From assembly GCA_010909165.1 (NCBI GenBank), contig MU008167.1:496001-560000 (forward strand): 64,000 bases of DNA. Reading direction: 5' to 3'. The DNA is from Anthoceros angustus. Lineage: Eukaryota > Streptophyta > Anthocerotopsida > Anthocerotales > Anthocerotaceae. Position 1 is the stretch's first letter. Every line of letters begins with the position of its first letter. A model generated the notes under the pieces. That model was not told where the DNA came from. It saw only the letters and a program-made list of their open reading frames with translations, and ran no database searches. The translations under genes were made by a program, and so were the position numbers. Shown here in pieces: positions 1-11,420 of the stretch.

Positions 1-600
1 TGCGATTCGGAACGCCTGAATGTAGGGGTGGGCCAGAGCCAGAAACCTGCACCCTTCCTTGAGCAAGAGCGAAGGCGAGCTCTAGCGGGACGAGCAATAG
101 ATGAATCCAGAAGATAGGAGTTGGGTTTGGGTTTTGTTTTATTCATACCAACAGAAAAAAAGGAAAAAGAGTTTTAAAATGAAGAAGAAAAGGGTGCAGC
201 ACCGGGACTTCCCGGGACCGAGAGGGCCTAGCTTCCTGGAAAAGCCGTTGGCGCCAAGGCCTCCATGGCCAAAAGACCTACGTCACCAAAAGTGACAAGG
301 AGGGACGCCTGTCACCGCGCCAGGTCCCCGGCCACACATTCTAAGGAACTTGGGCCAATAATGTCTCCCAGAGACTGCATAACTTGCTTGTCAAAATCTC
401 CAAGTTGAGAAAGACAAAATGGAGAGGGGGGACAGTACGAATGAGGTACCCAGGGCGGCGCGCGAAGCAGGAAGAGAGGATGCCGAAGGCCACCTGCGGG
501 TCGCCCAACCTAGAGAGGTCGTTGATATGCGCAAGATCCTCTTTCAAAGCAGCATCCACAAATTCTTGTATAAAGCCCGAGAGCCGACCGAGACTCCAAG
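1..600 (-). mobile_element. Decayed non-LTR retroelement fragment (RT thumb region)
   Basis: The minus strand at 559-341 reads GDPQVAFGILSSC followed by LIRTVPP. I recognise this pattern from the region just after the polymerase core of a retroelement reverse-transcriptase family with a C-terminal nuclease-like domain. A second copy lies at about 20.4-21.2 kb on the same strand, with the same order of blocks and many substitutions. The reading frame is short and the window edge cuts the element. The family assignment is from memory of the motif and is moderate; that the two segments are homologous repeats is seen directly. Confidence 0.5.
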
Positions 601-975
601 GACCCGCAGCCCTTTTGGAGAATCAATACCCCATAGTTATCAATTCCAGAGTTATCCAATCGGATCATGTTGTCAGAGTTTCCAATCGGATCATGTTTTG
701 ACACGTCAAAAAAGTTCCTCCGGAAGATCATCATGCATAATTAGTCATCGAAATCTTAGGTTTTCATAGGTCATTTCCTTGTAAGTTAATTCCCATTAGA
801 GCTTCCTTCCTCTTTCTCCCCTCCTCTTATCTTGATTAAAATAGTTCAAGTCAACACCAACAATGAAAGTAAAACATGTATATTAATTATTATTAATATA
901 ATAACAATCTTTTACTGGAGACCAAATTTGTAAGAACACTTCATTCCTACTCCGAATCCATGTCCCTCGGGATGC
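601..975. other. Intergenic, AT-rich
   Basis: No convincing gene. The stretch is AT-rich around 840-930 and has short repeated phrases such as cggatcatgtt near 660-690. Confidence 0.5.
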
Positions 976-1256
976 GATTGCAAGACAACCAGGTCTGGAG
1001 TTGTCACATCGGAGGCGATTGCAAGACAACCAGGTCTGGAGTTGTCACATCGGATGCCATCGCAAGACAACCAGGTCTGGAGTTGTCACATCGGCTGCTA
1101 TTGCAAGACAACCGGGTCTCGAGTTGTCACATCGGATGCAATTGCAAGACAACCAGGTCTCGAGTTGTCACACCGGCTACTATTACAAGACAAAACCAGG
1201 TCTCGAGTTGTCATATCGGATCCAATCGCAAAACAAAAAAGTTTCAAGTTGTAGAC
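976..1256. repeat. 41-bp minisatellite, about 7 units
   Basis: Units begin at 976, 1017 and 1058 and then continue at the same spacing to about 1256. Each carries the core caagacaaccaggtctggag followed by ttgtcacatcgg. The last two units are more diverged. As 41 is not a multiple of 3, the array is open in several frames by chance and is not coding. Confidence 0.9.
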
Positions 1257-1705
1257 GCTAGTGGCATGCAGCATTAGGGCCGCGTGCCGCTGGAACTTGT
1301 TGGGCTCGTTTCGTAGACTACAAGCTCCACGTCCTCTCACACGGACATTGGAAGTTGGAAACCGTTGGTGCAACAACTCATCTTATACAATGCCTTTCTT
1401 AATTGACTTAATTAGATTTTTTTTTTTTTGTCCTCGTGGGTCAGCGTCAAAGACCTGCGTCAAAACAATCAAGGGCGTGCTTCGCCCGACCAGCACGGCT
1501 TCTAATGGGCTCTTCTTCAGTGACTTGCTTGTCTTGACCGTGACGCGAATTCCTTCACAAGGAGTTCGACAACATTTGGTTTCTTCAACCGTGGACCCTT
1601 GTGGGGTGGCCGGACTGTGTGTGGAAAGCCCGACTGCCCGGATGAAAGAAGGCTCAGCATGCCGAGAGGCAAAATGCGCAAGCTTGAAGATCTAAGTGCA
1701 TCGGC

Positions 1706-3023
1706 ATGGGTTTTGTCGCAGCCCATCTGGGCATTCCCGTTACCATCTGTTTCCTCTGCTTCTCCATCGCTGCATCTGCTGAACCTGCAGGCGATTACAC
1801 GGGTTGTACAAGATCTGGAGCTTCCGCCGGGTGATGGGTGGCCAGCCAATTCCGATCCCTGCTCCACCTGGAATGGTTCAATTGGATGTGACCCGACGGG
1901 GACTTACATCATCAACATTACTCTCAACAGTCGGAATCTCAATGGGATCGTGCCTCCAGCCCTGGCCAACCTGACCCAGCTCACCCTTCTCGATTTGAGC
2001 AACAACAATCTCCGAGGAGGCATCCTGGACTCCATCGGAAATTTGAGCAGATTAGTGACACTGAGTTTGGGGCTCAACAACCTCACAGGACCCATACCGG
2101 AGGCGATTGGAGGGCTGGGAGCGAGTCTTCAGTTCTTGTATCTTGATAACAACCAGCTGTCTGGACAGATTCCGGCATCCATTGGCAGCTTGACCCATCT
2201 CGCTGAATTGCACTTATACAGCAACCAGCTGGATGGGGAAATACCGGCTGAGCTTGGTGGGTTGTCACACATTTACGATTTGCAGCTGCAGTCCAACAAG
2301 TTGTCTGGAGAGATCCCTACAACTCTGGCTGGCTTGAGCCAGCTGAGTGCGGTGAAGCTCGGCAACAACCAGTTGTCAGGTATGTTGGTCTTGGAATGGA
2401 GTATTGTTTTTGCAGAATAGATCCTGACTAGTCTGGCTCCCTTGATGACAGGGCTTCTCAACCTGACAGTCCTTGAGGCTTGGGGGACGACCCTTCGATA
2501 TCTGTACCTTCAACGGAACAACTTCTCAGGCAACATACCAGCTATGGATGGAACAAGATTCGTCAAGTTGGAGAAGCTCAACCTTGGCTTCAACCAATTC
2601 AACGGGACGCTTCCCCCGTCCATTGGGTCCATATCCACCATGACCTCATTCTTTGTGGGTCATAATCTGCTGGAGGGGAGTATTCCTGGAAGCTACACGA
2701 ACCTGATGGGGATGGAATACATGGACATCTCCCATAACGGCCTGTCTGGAAGCCTGGATGGCATGACAGGAATTGGACTCAACAAACAAAATCGACAGTT
2801 CGACTTCACATTCAACGATCTGGATGTGGGCGGAGCCCCTTCAAATCTTGTGCAACAGAATAACACACTCTTCAACTGTCTGGAATCTGGGCCCTCTCCG
2901 TGTGTAAGATACTTCCCAGGGAACAACAGAGGATTTGCTGTTAATGTAGGAGGTGCCATCAAGCTTTTCCACATATCTAGGCGAGCGCATCCATGGGCTA
3001 CAGGTAAAAAATATGAACTATAG
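1706..3023 (+). CDS. Secreted or receptor-like LRR protein, frame break near the N-terminus
   Basis: About ten plant extracellular LRRs (NLSGxIPxxIGxLxxL type) run from about 1900 to 2760, preceded by the cap motif NSDPCSTWNGSIGC. One intron, 2380-2451 (GT-AG, 72 bp), joins the two open segments in frame. A good signal peptide starts at ATG 1706 (MGFVAAHLGIPVTICFLCFS, then IAASAEP) but lies in a different frame from the LRRs. The LRR frame is itself open from 1599 without a signal peptide. One missing or extra base near 1785 would join them. After the LRRs comes a Cys pair and a short tail ending at 3023, with no membrane segment or kinase. A GT at 3004-3005 could be a donor to exons I cannot find. 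Ligand and pathway are unknown. Confidence 0.72.
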
Positions 3024-4122
3024 CTAGTGCCTCCTCTTCTTTCGAACCTCTCCCTGGGCTGACTTGGCAAACTAAGGGCCACGCTCAACACTCGGTTATT
3101 GAGATTCCGATCTAATCGTGGCACGAGACCCCTTATTCACAATCTGACCGCAAACGGTGATCTAAAAGATGAGGAATGTGCTTGGGTCTCCGCTCAGTTA
3201 AACCAGGCACATTCGCATCATTTTTCAGACAACACACTCCGGTCCACTGACACTGTTGTCCGTGGCTCTGATAACAATGTAACGTTGCAACCAGGAACAA
3301 GCTGCCCCCTTCAGCGGGGCGTACTCTATTTATCTTGTCCGTAGCCCCCTCTTGTGGCATGCGAGTCATCATGCTCCAGGGGGCGTCCATGTATCACTTC
3401 AACTTTCTACAACTAATTATCGGTATTCATTGTGGCTAATTACTATACGGTACTCTACTCCATAGCACCCGTTACACACACCCTAACTAATGGATGACAA
3501 ACCATTTCACTTTGCCTCGCCTTTCCAACATAATAATTAAAAAAATAACAACAAATGACCATATCACTTTACCTTGGCCGCAGCCAGTAAGGAAGTTTAC
3601 GGTGCATACTAGGCTCCAATGATGACTCGCAGGCCACTTCCTCGAGGTCCTGCTCTTTATTCACAGAATACATACTTGAGTCCAGCTATCTACGTCCTAT
3701 TGGCTACTACCCTTGACTCAAAGACAAGCTCACTACCTAGGCTCTCCACAACTCTCTCAACACAAGGCTTGCAACCCACCAAATGATGATTACTTAAAGC
3801 TCTTGTCTGAAGCATGCAACACATACATCTTCTCAATAAGAAACCTACTAATTAAATTTTTACCTCTTTTAATTTTTAATGTTTCTACCTTATTTCCTGG
3901 TACCGTTTAAAACGCTTCAGAACTTCAATGAAAAACAATAAACAATCATAAATATTTCAAAGTAATATAACTGCAGATTTTCTATCCTTGTATATAACCG
4001 TGCACCCAGGATTGGACACGAACTAAAACGTGTTTCTTGCGTAGGTACACGTCACAAATTTCTGGGATAAGGCAGTCGTTGCAGAATTAACGGAGGAAAT
4101 CGTTCCACATTGTGATGAGAAA
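3024..4122. other. Intergenic between convergent genes
   Basis: No gene seen. This is the 3' side of both the LRR gene and the minus-strand FIP37 gene, so it should hold both 3' UTRs. It becomes AT-rich from 3480. Confidence 0.5.
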
Positions 4123-7100
4123 TCATCGTTTTCTATCGACACTCTTTCGGTCTCTATCCCGATCACGATCTCGGTCGCGGTCCCTACCGTCTCGATCTCT
4201 ATCCCTGTCCCTGTCTCGGTCCCGTTCCCTGTCCCGATCTCGCTCCCTCTCCCTCTCGCGATCTCGATCCCTTTCACGATCTCTGTCTCGATCCCTGTCT
4301 CGGTCCCGATCTCCTCGGTCACGATCTGATCTCTCTCTGTCCCTATCATCCTCCCTCCCACCATGCTCCATTTCTCTTTTGAGATCTAGCTGCCTAGTTC
4401 GGTCATCGTCACGCTCCTTCGTGTCGCGTGAGTCTTTCACCTTGCGAAACTCAGCCTGCTTGAGCTCCCTCTGCACAAGCAGCAGCTGCCGCTGCAAAAA
4501 ATGGACCTACAGGTTCGCGCGTTGAGATGGTCAGCAAGATGAGTAGCCAAGAAATGTGATACGAGCAAACAGTTTAGTATTCAGATAGGACCATACCATT
4601 TGCTGATGTTTTTCTCCATCGTCAATCAGGTCTTCCACATAATCAAACAGCTCTGCAAGTCCCGAAGTATACACTTCAGATCAGAAAAGGGGTAAACCAC
4701 TAAAACATAGCAAGTTCATCCCTGGAAAGGTGTTCTGCTTTAGTGAAAGCATATCCTCACCTTGATATCCCCGTTTCAATTCTGCGTTGAGAGATTTTTG
4801 AACTGCCAACTTGGTCTCCAATTCATGGATCTGCATGAGATACCACATCCGAAAATGGAATCGGTTGATGATACAGTGAGAAACCCGTTTCAGAGCATAG
4901 GGCATCACCGACAATATCTGGCAACAGCTGGTTGACAGGCCAACTGTAGTTACAAGCCATCGTACCTTCCCTTCCGATGCCTCCCTTCCAATCTCCTCAT
5001 TCTCCTCTTGTAATGTCCGGCATTTGGCCATCAGCATCTTGCCATTCTTGCTGTGCGGAGTGAACTGAACGGCCGCCAAATCATCTTGAAGTTCTTTTAC
5101 TTTTTTGTCTGCCGCCTCCAGTTGTGACTGTCAACAAGAAATCACCGGTTTTGTAGTGTCCTTGAACACGCTCATAGTTCTTCTGCCACTCAAAGAAATG
5201 CGGCTTGTAAATGGTAATACCTTCATACGGGTGAACTCAGCGTATATAGCTGGGTCAAGGAGGAGCTGTCTAGCCTGGTAGCAAAAACAAATTACACGCA
5301 TTAGTTAGTGAACCACCAGGCATGAATTCATCCATGACAGAGGACTCACAATAGGTACCTGCAACATGGGAGGCTTCACCATCTGCTTCAGGTCATTGGT
5401 ATAGGCCTTCAACATATCCAGGAAAACTATTAGAAACCACTTAGATACAAAGGTTTGATGTCACATAGCACACGCTTGTTCCAGTTGGAAGATCACCAGG
5501 TCTAGCCTTTTGACCAGAAACTCAGACATAAACTGCATGATTTGCAAATTTTGCACTAAAAGGTTCTTCTCACCTTTACTTCGTTTAATTCTTGCTCCTT
5601 TGATGCTAGTTTAACAATCATAGCACCTTCTCTCCGTTTACTGAGCAACACCTGGGACATAAACGAGCCAATCAGACGACATTGAACTGCACATGCAGAA
5701 GGAATGAAATAACAGCTTTTTGTTGACAAATATCAAGTTTGGGCACGGTGGCCTCAAGTGCAAGTGCAATTTGGATCTAACGTGGAGCCCCAAACATACA
5801 CCAGCTCTAAACCTGTTCTTTCATCTGGCGTTCAGAGCTGTTAAGGCGCTGCAATTCCTGCACAACTGCTTCAGGTTCTACAGCCAGACCAAGCCATCCA
5901 GGATGAGACATTGTTTGACTGAATCACAAACAACACACATTGAGTGTCTCATTTACGTGAGTATCAAACATGCTTCTCTGTCAAAGGAAGATACTGCTGC
6001 CTGGACAAACTGAAATTATAACAGCAAGATTAGTGTCCACACTAGAAAACCATGAGTTCACCTGGGGTCGAATCAGCAGATACGAAGGGTTCATCACGAA
6101 AGGCCACATGCCACTGCTCAAGGTTTGCTTTTGTGAAATCGAGATTTGCCTGTTCATAGGAGTCTCAGTTCGCTATCAAGATGCGACTGTCAAGCAACGC
6201 CGCAAGCTCCAACATCATTCAAACCCTACAAGAGAGCAGCAGCAAATTCTAATGTTCACACCTGCAAAGACTTGATTGAAGTCTCTCGGTCAGCAAGGCT
6301 GCAACAAGCCAAAATCCATGTCCCACATGTCAGATAACAAGAAACTGATGTGTATTCTCATCTTGCATTGTACATTTCATAGAAGAGAAAACGTGCCTCA
6401 TACCTGGCTCGCAGGTTAAGGATCGTGGTGGTGGCATGATCAGGAGCTCCACCAAGTGAACCACCGTAGATCTATTCATATGCATAACTTTCAGGTCAGC
6501 ATGTCCCAATACAAGCCCAGTACCAACCAGCCAACTCTGCTCTCAGCCAGGAAGCTTTCTGTGCAACCAGTAGACTGACTCACTTACTCCAAGAAGAAAA
6601 AAGGCCGCAAGGAAATCCCAGAAATACCTTTTTGGCGGGGTATATCTCTTCGTCCTCGTCATCAAGCTCCGAGAAGGCTCTCTTTCCACCTGAGCCCATG
6701 TTTAAACAAAAAGGAGAGTCAAAACCAGGAGCAAAAAAAATCCTACAACAGGCCATGAAGCACTAGCAAACACGCTCACCTACGCCTTTGTTATCATCGC
6801 CATCGTCTCCACCAAAATCAAAATCATCCTGCATAAACACTGGACCTCAGATCCTGGCACAAGCCATCCAAGTAGAGCACACAACATCGTGCCAGCTTTC
6901 CTTCATTTCATCCCACACGACTGTCTCCTCATCTGGCAAAACCCAGGGCTAACCCACTAAAGCCTCGAAGGCCTGCTGGATGCTATGTTTTCTGCCCCGG
7001 AAGCCGGATAAAGGGTACTGGTAAAAAGAGGCCATGCCCTCACCGTCCAACCACTCTCGGCTTCCAAAAAAGCGCATTCCTGCCAAACCTCAGATCCCAT

Positions 7101-7224
7101 CTTCCGCCACTATGGCTCAATCCACTGAAAGCAAGCGCGCAACAGTAAGACAGTGAAGGAAGCTCACATCGTCAAACAGAGCAGGCCCTAATGGAGACTT
7201 GCCCTCAGCGTCAGGGGCTGCCAT
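4123..7224 (-). CDS. FIP37: FIP37/WTAP, subunit of the m6A RNA methyltransferase complex
   Basis: FIP37 is the plant WTAP, a nuclear coiled-coil scaffold that works with MTA, MTB and VIRILIZER to methylate mRNA. Fourteen GT-AG exons fit: 7168-7224, 6780-6828, 6628-6689, 6404-6471, 6262-6298, 6062-6149, 5813-5877, 5574-5651, 5359-5406, 5221-5274, 4966-5127, 4761-4830, 4597-4652, 4123-4506. They total 1278 nt, giving 425 residues. Family hallmarks include the acidic N-terminus (DDFDFGGDD), ARQLLLDPAIYAEFTRMK, and GKMLMAKCRTLQEENEEIG followed by IHELETKLAVQKSLNAEL. The start at 7224 has a fair context (acggATGG) and gives MAAPDAEGKSPLGPALFDD. The last exon adds a roughly 100-residue Arg-Asp/Arg-Glu dipeptide tail (about residues 322-425) ending in KSVDRKR. 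The Arabidopsis protein is about 330 residues, so this tail is extra. Confidence 0.93.
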
Positions 7225-8140
7225 CCGTCACCACCTTCTTCAGCAATCACCGAATCCTGCACGTCAACAATTCCACCTCCACCTCTGCCTCCTTTCTTTT
7301 CCCAAGAACAAATACAAGCTCAGTCTCCGAGCGCGCTCCCGCTTCATTTCGGCTTTTCGGAGCCCGCACGCCTTTGAACTAGATAGTGCATAACATTTAA
7401 CCCAGTCAAGTCGAGTACCTACCGATAATGAAATCTCGAAGACCTACATACTACTGCAGTAGGTACCACTAGAGTACCTGGCCCGATTCCGGCCAGGAAA
7501 ACGCGAAAATTCATCGCGCCCCGGGGGTTCACGGGTCCAAAAAGTACACGAAAAAGCTCTACGAATTCGTATACCTACCTAAATTCTACTCAAATACAAA
7601 TATATATATATATACCTACAATATGTATTCTATAATTTAAGAAATGGACAGCCGCGGGTTCCGACGTCCGGATTGTTGTCCGGGACAGACGGACTGCTGT
7701 CCCGGACAAGGGGCCGACTTAAACCCCCGGCATGCATTCCGGAGGAGGGATGTCCATACAAAGGTTGCCCAGGTTGGCTATGGTAGGCCATAATCATGAA
7801 TGGCAGACTTGGTTTTTTAGTTTTGTAGGGTTTGGTCTATATCTCCGGGTAATGCAACGGAGCACACTTCCCTAAGCATGTAGGGTCCACCACCAGGCCA
7901 TGCTCCTTGCGCATGGAGCGCCCCTCATGCCCAATGTGTCGAGGCTGTTGGAGGCACCCATCGCACCTCTGGGATTCATCATTCATCCCGGCATGTTTGA
8001 GGGTGCTAGGTATGTGTGTCTTAATGGGACTTAGTACTTAACAACTTATACTTCGTCCCACTTGGGACTATTTCGTCCAAGTGGGCTATAATAGAATTCT
8101 TTTTCTTCTTTCCAAGCTGAAGTGCTTTATATACATATTC
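7225..8140. other. Intergenic upstream of FIP37
   Basis: Presumed FIP37 promoter side. Around 7655-7715 there is a GC-rich stretch with inverted phrases (gtccgggacag and ctgtcccggac) that could form a hairpin. A short TA run lies near 7600. No gene recognised. Confidence 0.5.
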
Positions 8141-8400
8141 GAAGTGTCGGGAGTGGCAATTCAGTGAAGATTCAAGCCCGTATGCTTCTTTTTGAAGTGC
8201 CGGGAGTGGCACTTTAGCGAAAGACTCAAGCCTGTACGCTTGTTTTTGAAGTGTCGGGAGTGGTACTTCAGCCAAGACTCAAGCCTGTAAGCTTGTTTTT
8301 GAATGCCGGGAGTAGCATTTCAACGAAGACTCAAGCTCGTACGCTTGCTTTTGAAGTGCGGGAGTGGCACTTTAGCAAAGACTCAATCCCATACACTCAA
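8141..8400. repeat. 53-bp tandem repeat, 5 units, each with a small hairpin
   Basis: Units start at about 8141, 8194, 8248, 8301 and 8353. Each holds a short inverted repeat such as aagtgccgggagtggcactt (7-bp stem, 6-base loop), followed by a variable tail with actcaagcctgtacgcttg. Confidence 0.88.
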
Positions 8401-8950
8401 CACTTGGAAAACAAGGGAGGAGTGCTCAACCATATGCTGTATCCCACAATTTCAACTTGTTTCATTCTTATAGTGGCCTTTTGTGGGTGGGCTCTCGCGG
8501 CCGATTAGCGTGCTTTCAATTCCGCCACTAGTAGATGTCTCATGTTATCGGAAATGTAGGAGCTGTCCGTTCTTGCTTCTATAGTCCTATTTTTTTGCAG
8601 GCCGAGCAAGTATCTCCTTGTTTTTTGCAGGCCGGGCAAGTATCTCCCTCCCATCCTTGTCCTGCAATTTCAATTGGCTTGCTCAATTTCTGAAATGGTT
8701 TCATTTGCTTCTTGTAAGTGGTTGCAAGAATGCCTAGCCCCATGACGAAGGCTTTAACGCATGGAAAACAAGGCAGGAGCGCCCGGCGGCCACAACCGTG
8801 TGTTGTGGCCCACAATTTCAACTTGCTTCATCCTTACATCACTCTTCTGCAGGTGGGTTCTTGTGGTCGATTAGCGTGCTTTCACTTCCACCAATCATGT
8901 TGCAGCACTCTTCCTTTACACATGCCAAGAGTAAAGTCTCTGGATTGAAA
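8400..8950. repeat. Pair of diverged direct repeats (about 130 bp)
   Basis: 8404-8530 and 8760-8900 share a run of blocks in the same order: ggaaaacaagg, cccacaatttcaactt, gtgggctc or gtgggttc, and cgattagcgtgctttca. Between them a 26-bp phrase with tttttgcaggcc is itself doubled at 8590-8650. The array looks like decayed repeat DNA. Confidence 0.7.
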
Positions 8951-8989
8951 GAGCACGCGTGAAGGAGAGGCTTGTACCACACAGTCGCA

Positions 8990-9830
8990 AGCATCGAGTT
9001 TCAGAGAAGAACAATTGGAAATCTATTGAGCATGGCAAGGCGAGGCGAAATTGGAATGGCGGGAGCACCAATTCGTGTCTCTGACATAGAGGGCTCTGAG
9101 GATGAAGATGTTATCTACCACAACATAAAGAGAGAGCGGCTAATGTTTGATCCTTAGCCCAAACGAGAGACTCCTCCAATTGATGAAGCTCTTGCCGTGA
9201 CGACACCAGTGTCTGCTCAACTTGCAGCCTACCTCATCCCCAACACATGTCGTCGAAACATTGCTAATGCTGGAGACACTGCAGTCATGTCCGTTTGCCT
9301 TTATCAGCTACCGCACTGTCCTCGCCATGGCTGAGGTCCAAAGTGGCTGAGGAGCGTTGAGAGAGAGACTCGCCACATGAGCCAACACTGGGCAAGGAGG
9401 GCCACCAGTTGGAAGAGCGTGAAGCCGTTGTCATGCATGAGATTTCAATGCTGAGAAGGCACCTTCAACCTACTGCTGGTGCCACTGGCCCTCCTAGCCT
9501 CGCTGTCAGAGCTGCTCCCAGGCCTGCAGATACTCCCATTGGCGCTTACAATCATTTCTCACCACGTGGTCCGCTAAATGCATTGAAAGCACCTCCACAG
9601 GAAGAAGAGGAGTACATCATCCTTTATGCACCCCACAACCCAAGGCCCTACACACTTCCAAGAGGACACAGGACTATTACTATGAGGCTGCTAACCAGTG
9701 GAAACGTGATGATCTGATTCTGGAGGCCTATGTCTGCACTATTACTGGAATTCCCATTGTGAGAGAAGACTGGTTCAGGTGCGGTGGTGAAAATGGAAAC
9801 TTCATATCATTCCACAATTAAGGGAATACC
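8990..9830 (+). pseudogene. Unrecognised decayed coding region
   Basis: Short plus-strand open pieces (8972-9157, 9409-9717 and a third in another frame to about 9820) have protein-like composition, for example VSDIEGSEDEDVIYH and EAYVCTITGIPIVREDWF, but stops and frame changes separate them. They sit just upstream of an LTR-like segment and may be retroelement debris. I do not recognise the family. Confidence 0.35.
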
Positions 9831-10017
9831 AATTAGCACGTTAGGTTAATTGCTAGTTTTATAATCAGTTGCAAACTATTAACTGAAAAGTCTGTATATA
9901 AACTCAACTTATACCATAAGAAAGTAACCGCTTTTCTTTTCTACTGCTTTGGCCTGTCTCACACACAAATCATCGCGCTGCCATGATTATGTATAAATTA
10001 CTTTATGGTATCAGAGC
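9830..10017 (+). mobile_element. LTR-like end with copia-type primer-binding site
   Basis: 10006-10017 is tggtatcagagc, the complement of the initiator-methionine tRNA 3' end that primes many plant Ty1/copia elements. Upstream, at about 9890-9905, gtatataaactc resembles an LTR promoter. I could not fix the LTR's left end or find a target-site duplication. Confidence 0.55.
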
Positions 10018-10810
10018 CATGACATTGCATTGTATGTCTTGAGAGGACACTTCCTCTGTATGAATAATCAACGAGGTTGCTTTCAAGATTTCTACAAGCA
10101 GACTCTTGACTCGTTTTATTGCCAGGGATGGACCAAAACGAGATTCTTCAAGAACCACTGTCTGTTGCACTAGTCTGGTCTGCATCGACTGTTAGAATCA
10201 CTATGGGCATTATCATGATCTAACTCCCCGCAAGTTCGACAAGATACCTCCATCGGATCTATAATCGTGGTTTTTCATATCAGGCATCAAATTCAAAGAT
10301 TTTTGCTCCATCACGAGGAGGCAAGCCATCTCAGAGTCGTAGACAACCGGACAGACACGAGAGGCACAATGAGATTATTTCAGCTAGCGTCAAAATTTGC
10401 CTGTTGCACGATCAGTTGGAGAAACTCAACGAAGGCATCAAGCAACTACATCTGATGTGTCAATCGATGGACAGTACATCAACTGCTATTGTACCTCCAC
10501 TTCGTCGCCTGAGTGCGACATGATGTCGCTAAATTGTTTACAAGAGTGGCTATGTTTCCAAGTTCATCATCAAACCCTCATGATTTTGATAATGTTGTTG
10601 ACATGGATGCTGGAGGAACTGGATGTGGACTTTGGTAAGAACGATTCAGACGATGCAAAACTCTCGCCGACGCCGACATTTCAACCTACTATCAACCTCG
10701 GTGGAGGAGCTTTGCCAGGTAACCCTGGTATGATAAGCGGTGGTTCACAAAACGCGATCACTCACACTTTTGTGAATCAACATTTTGTGTATGTATACCA
10801 AACATAGCAA
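10018..10810 (+). mobile_element. Region downstream of the primer-binding site, gag-like remnant
   Basis: Short open pieces on the plus strand (for example 10397-10807) follow the primer-binding site, where gag should lie. They include LHDQLEKLNEGIKQLH but are broken by stops. No Cys-His knuckle is visible, so this is a positional inference. Confidence 0.3.
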
Positions 10811-10899
10811 AGTGTGAAAAAGACTCGTCAAGTAGTGAAAAGCTTTGACTTTGTGCAACTGCTCTTATGGGAGGAGGTTTTGCTCATATCTGGAACAAA

Positions 10900-11420
10900 G
10901 ACGACATCATCTAAGAGCAAGGATGACCCACCTAGCTAAGGTATGCTAACAGTACTAATCTCTTTTACCTCAACTCCGCATAGCTCGCCAATGTAGACCA
11001 GATGTGGTGAACGCTGCTTTTGAAAGGTTGAGAATAGCTCCCGGTTGTTGCAGACATGCGTCGTCGCACCAGAATCAAAAAGCCACATAGACTAGGTCAG
11101 TCACACAGACTGTCAGTACAGAGCTGCTACTCTTGTGTTGTTGATGCTGCGAACTATAAGCCTTGTCATCTTTTGATGTTACATATACTTCATCCTTAAG
11201 TTCCTTCTTCGGGCTCACCAGCCTTTTTGTTGCGGAACTCACGTCCCAATGCCTTGAAAATTTGCACTTGTTGCAGTTGCCTTGGCGCTTGGTGGTAGAA
11301 GAGGCAGGTGAGTTAGGACTGTTGTTGTTCTTTTTTTCTCCTTGTTCCTGTCCCCTTATGAATCCTTTTCCTCTTGCAGTAAAAGGACTCGTTCACCTCT
11401 AAGTTGCAAGACTTTTGACT
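10900..11420 (-). mobile_element. Ty1/copia fragment: zinc knuckle and protease
   Basis: On the minus strand, about 11085-10970 reads WLFDSGATTHVCNNRELFS. This is the copia aspartic-protease active site (DSGAT) in its usual context. Just upstream, about 11300-11210, is a damaged CCHC knuckle (GNCNKCKFSRHW, followed in a shifted frame by RNKKAGEP). The order knuckle then protease is right for copia, and the strand is opposite to the primer-binding site at 10006, so at least two elements have left pieces here. Confidence 0.65.

Noticed and set aside
8141-8400. CRISPR-like array
   Set aside because: Units are contiguous and diverged with no unique spacers; this is a plant minisatellite.
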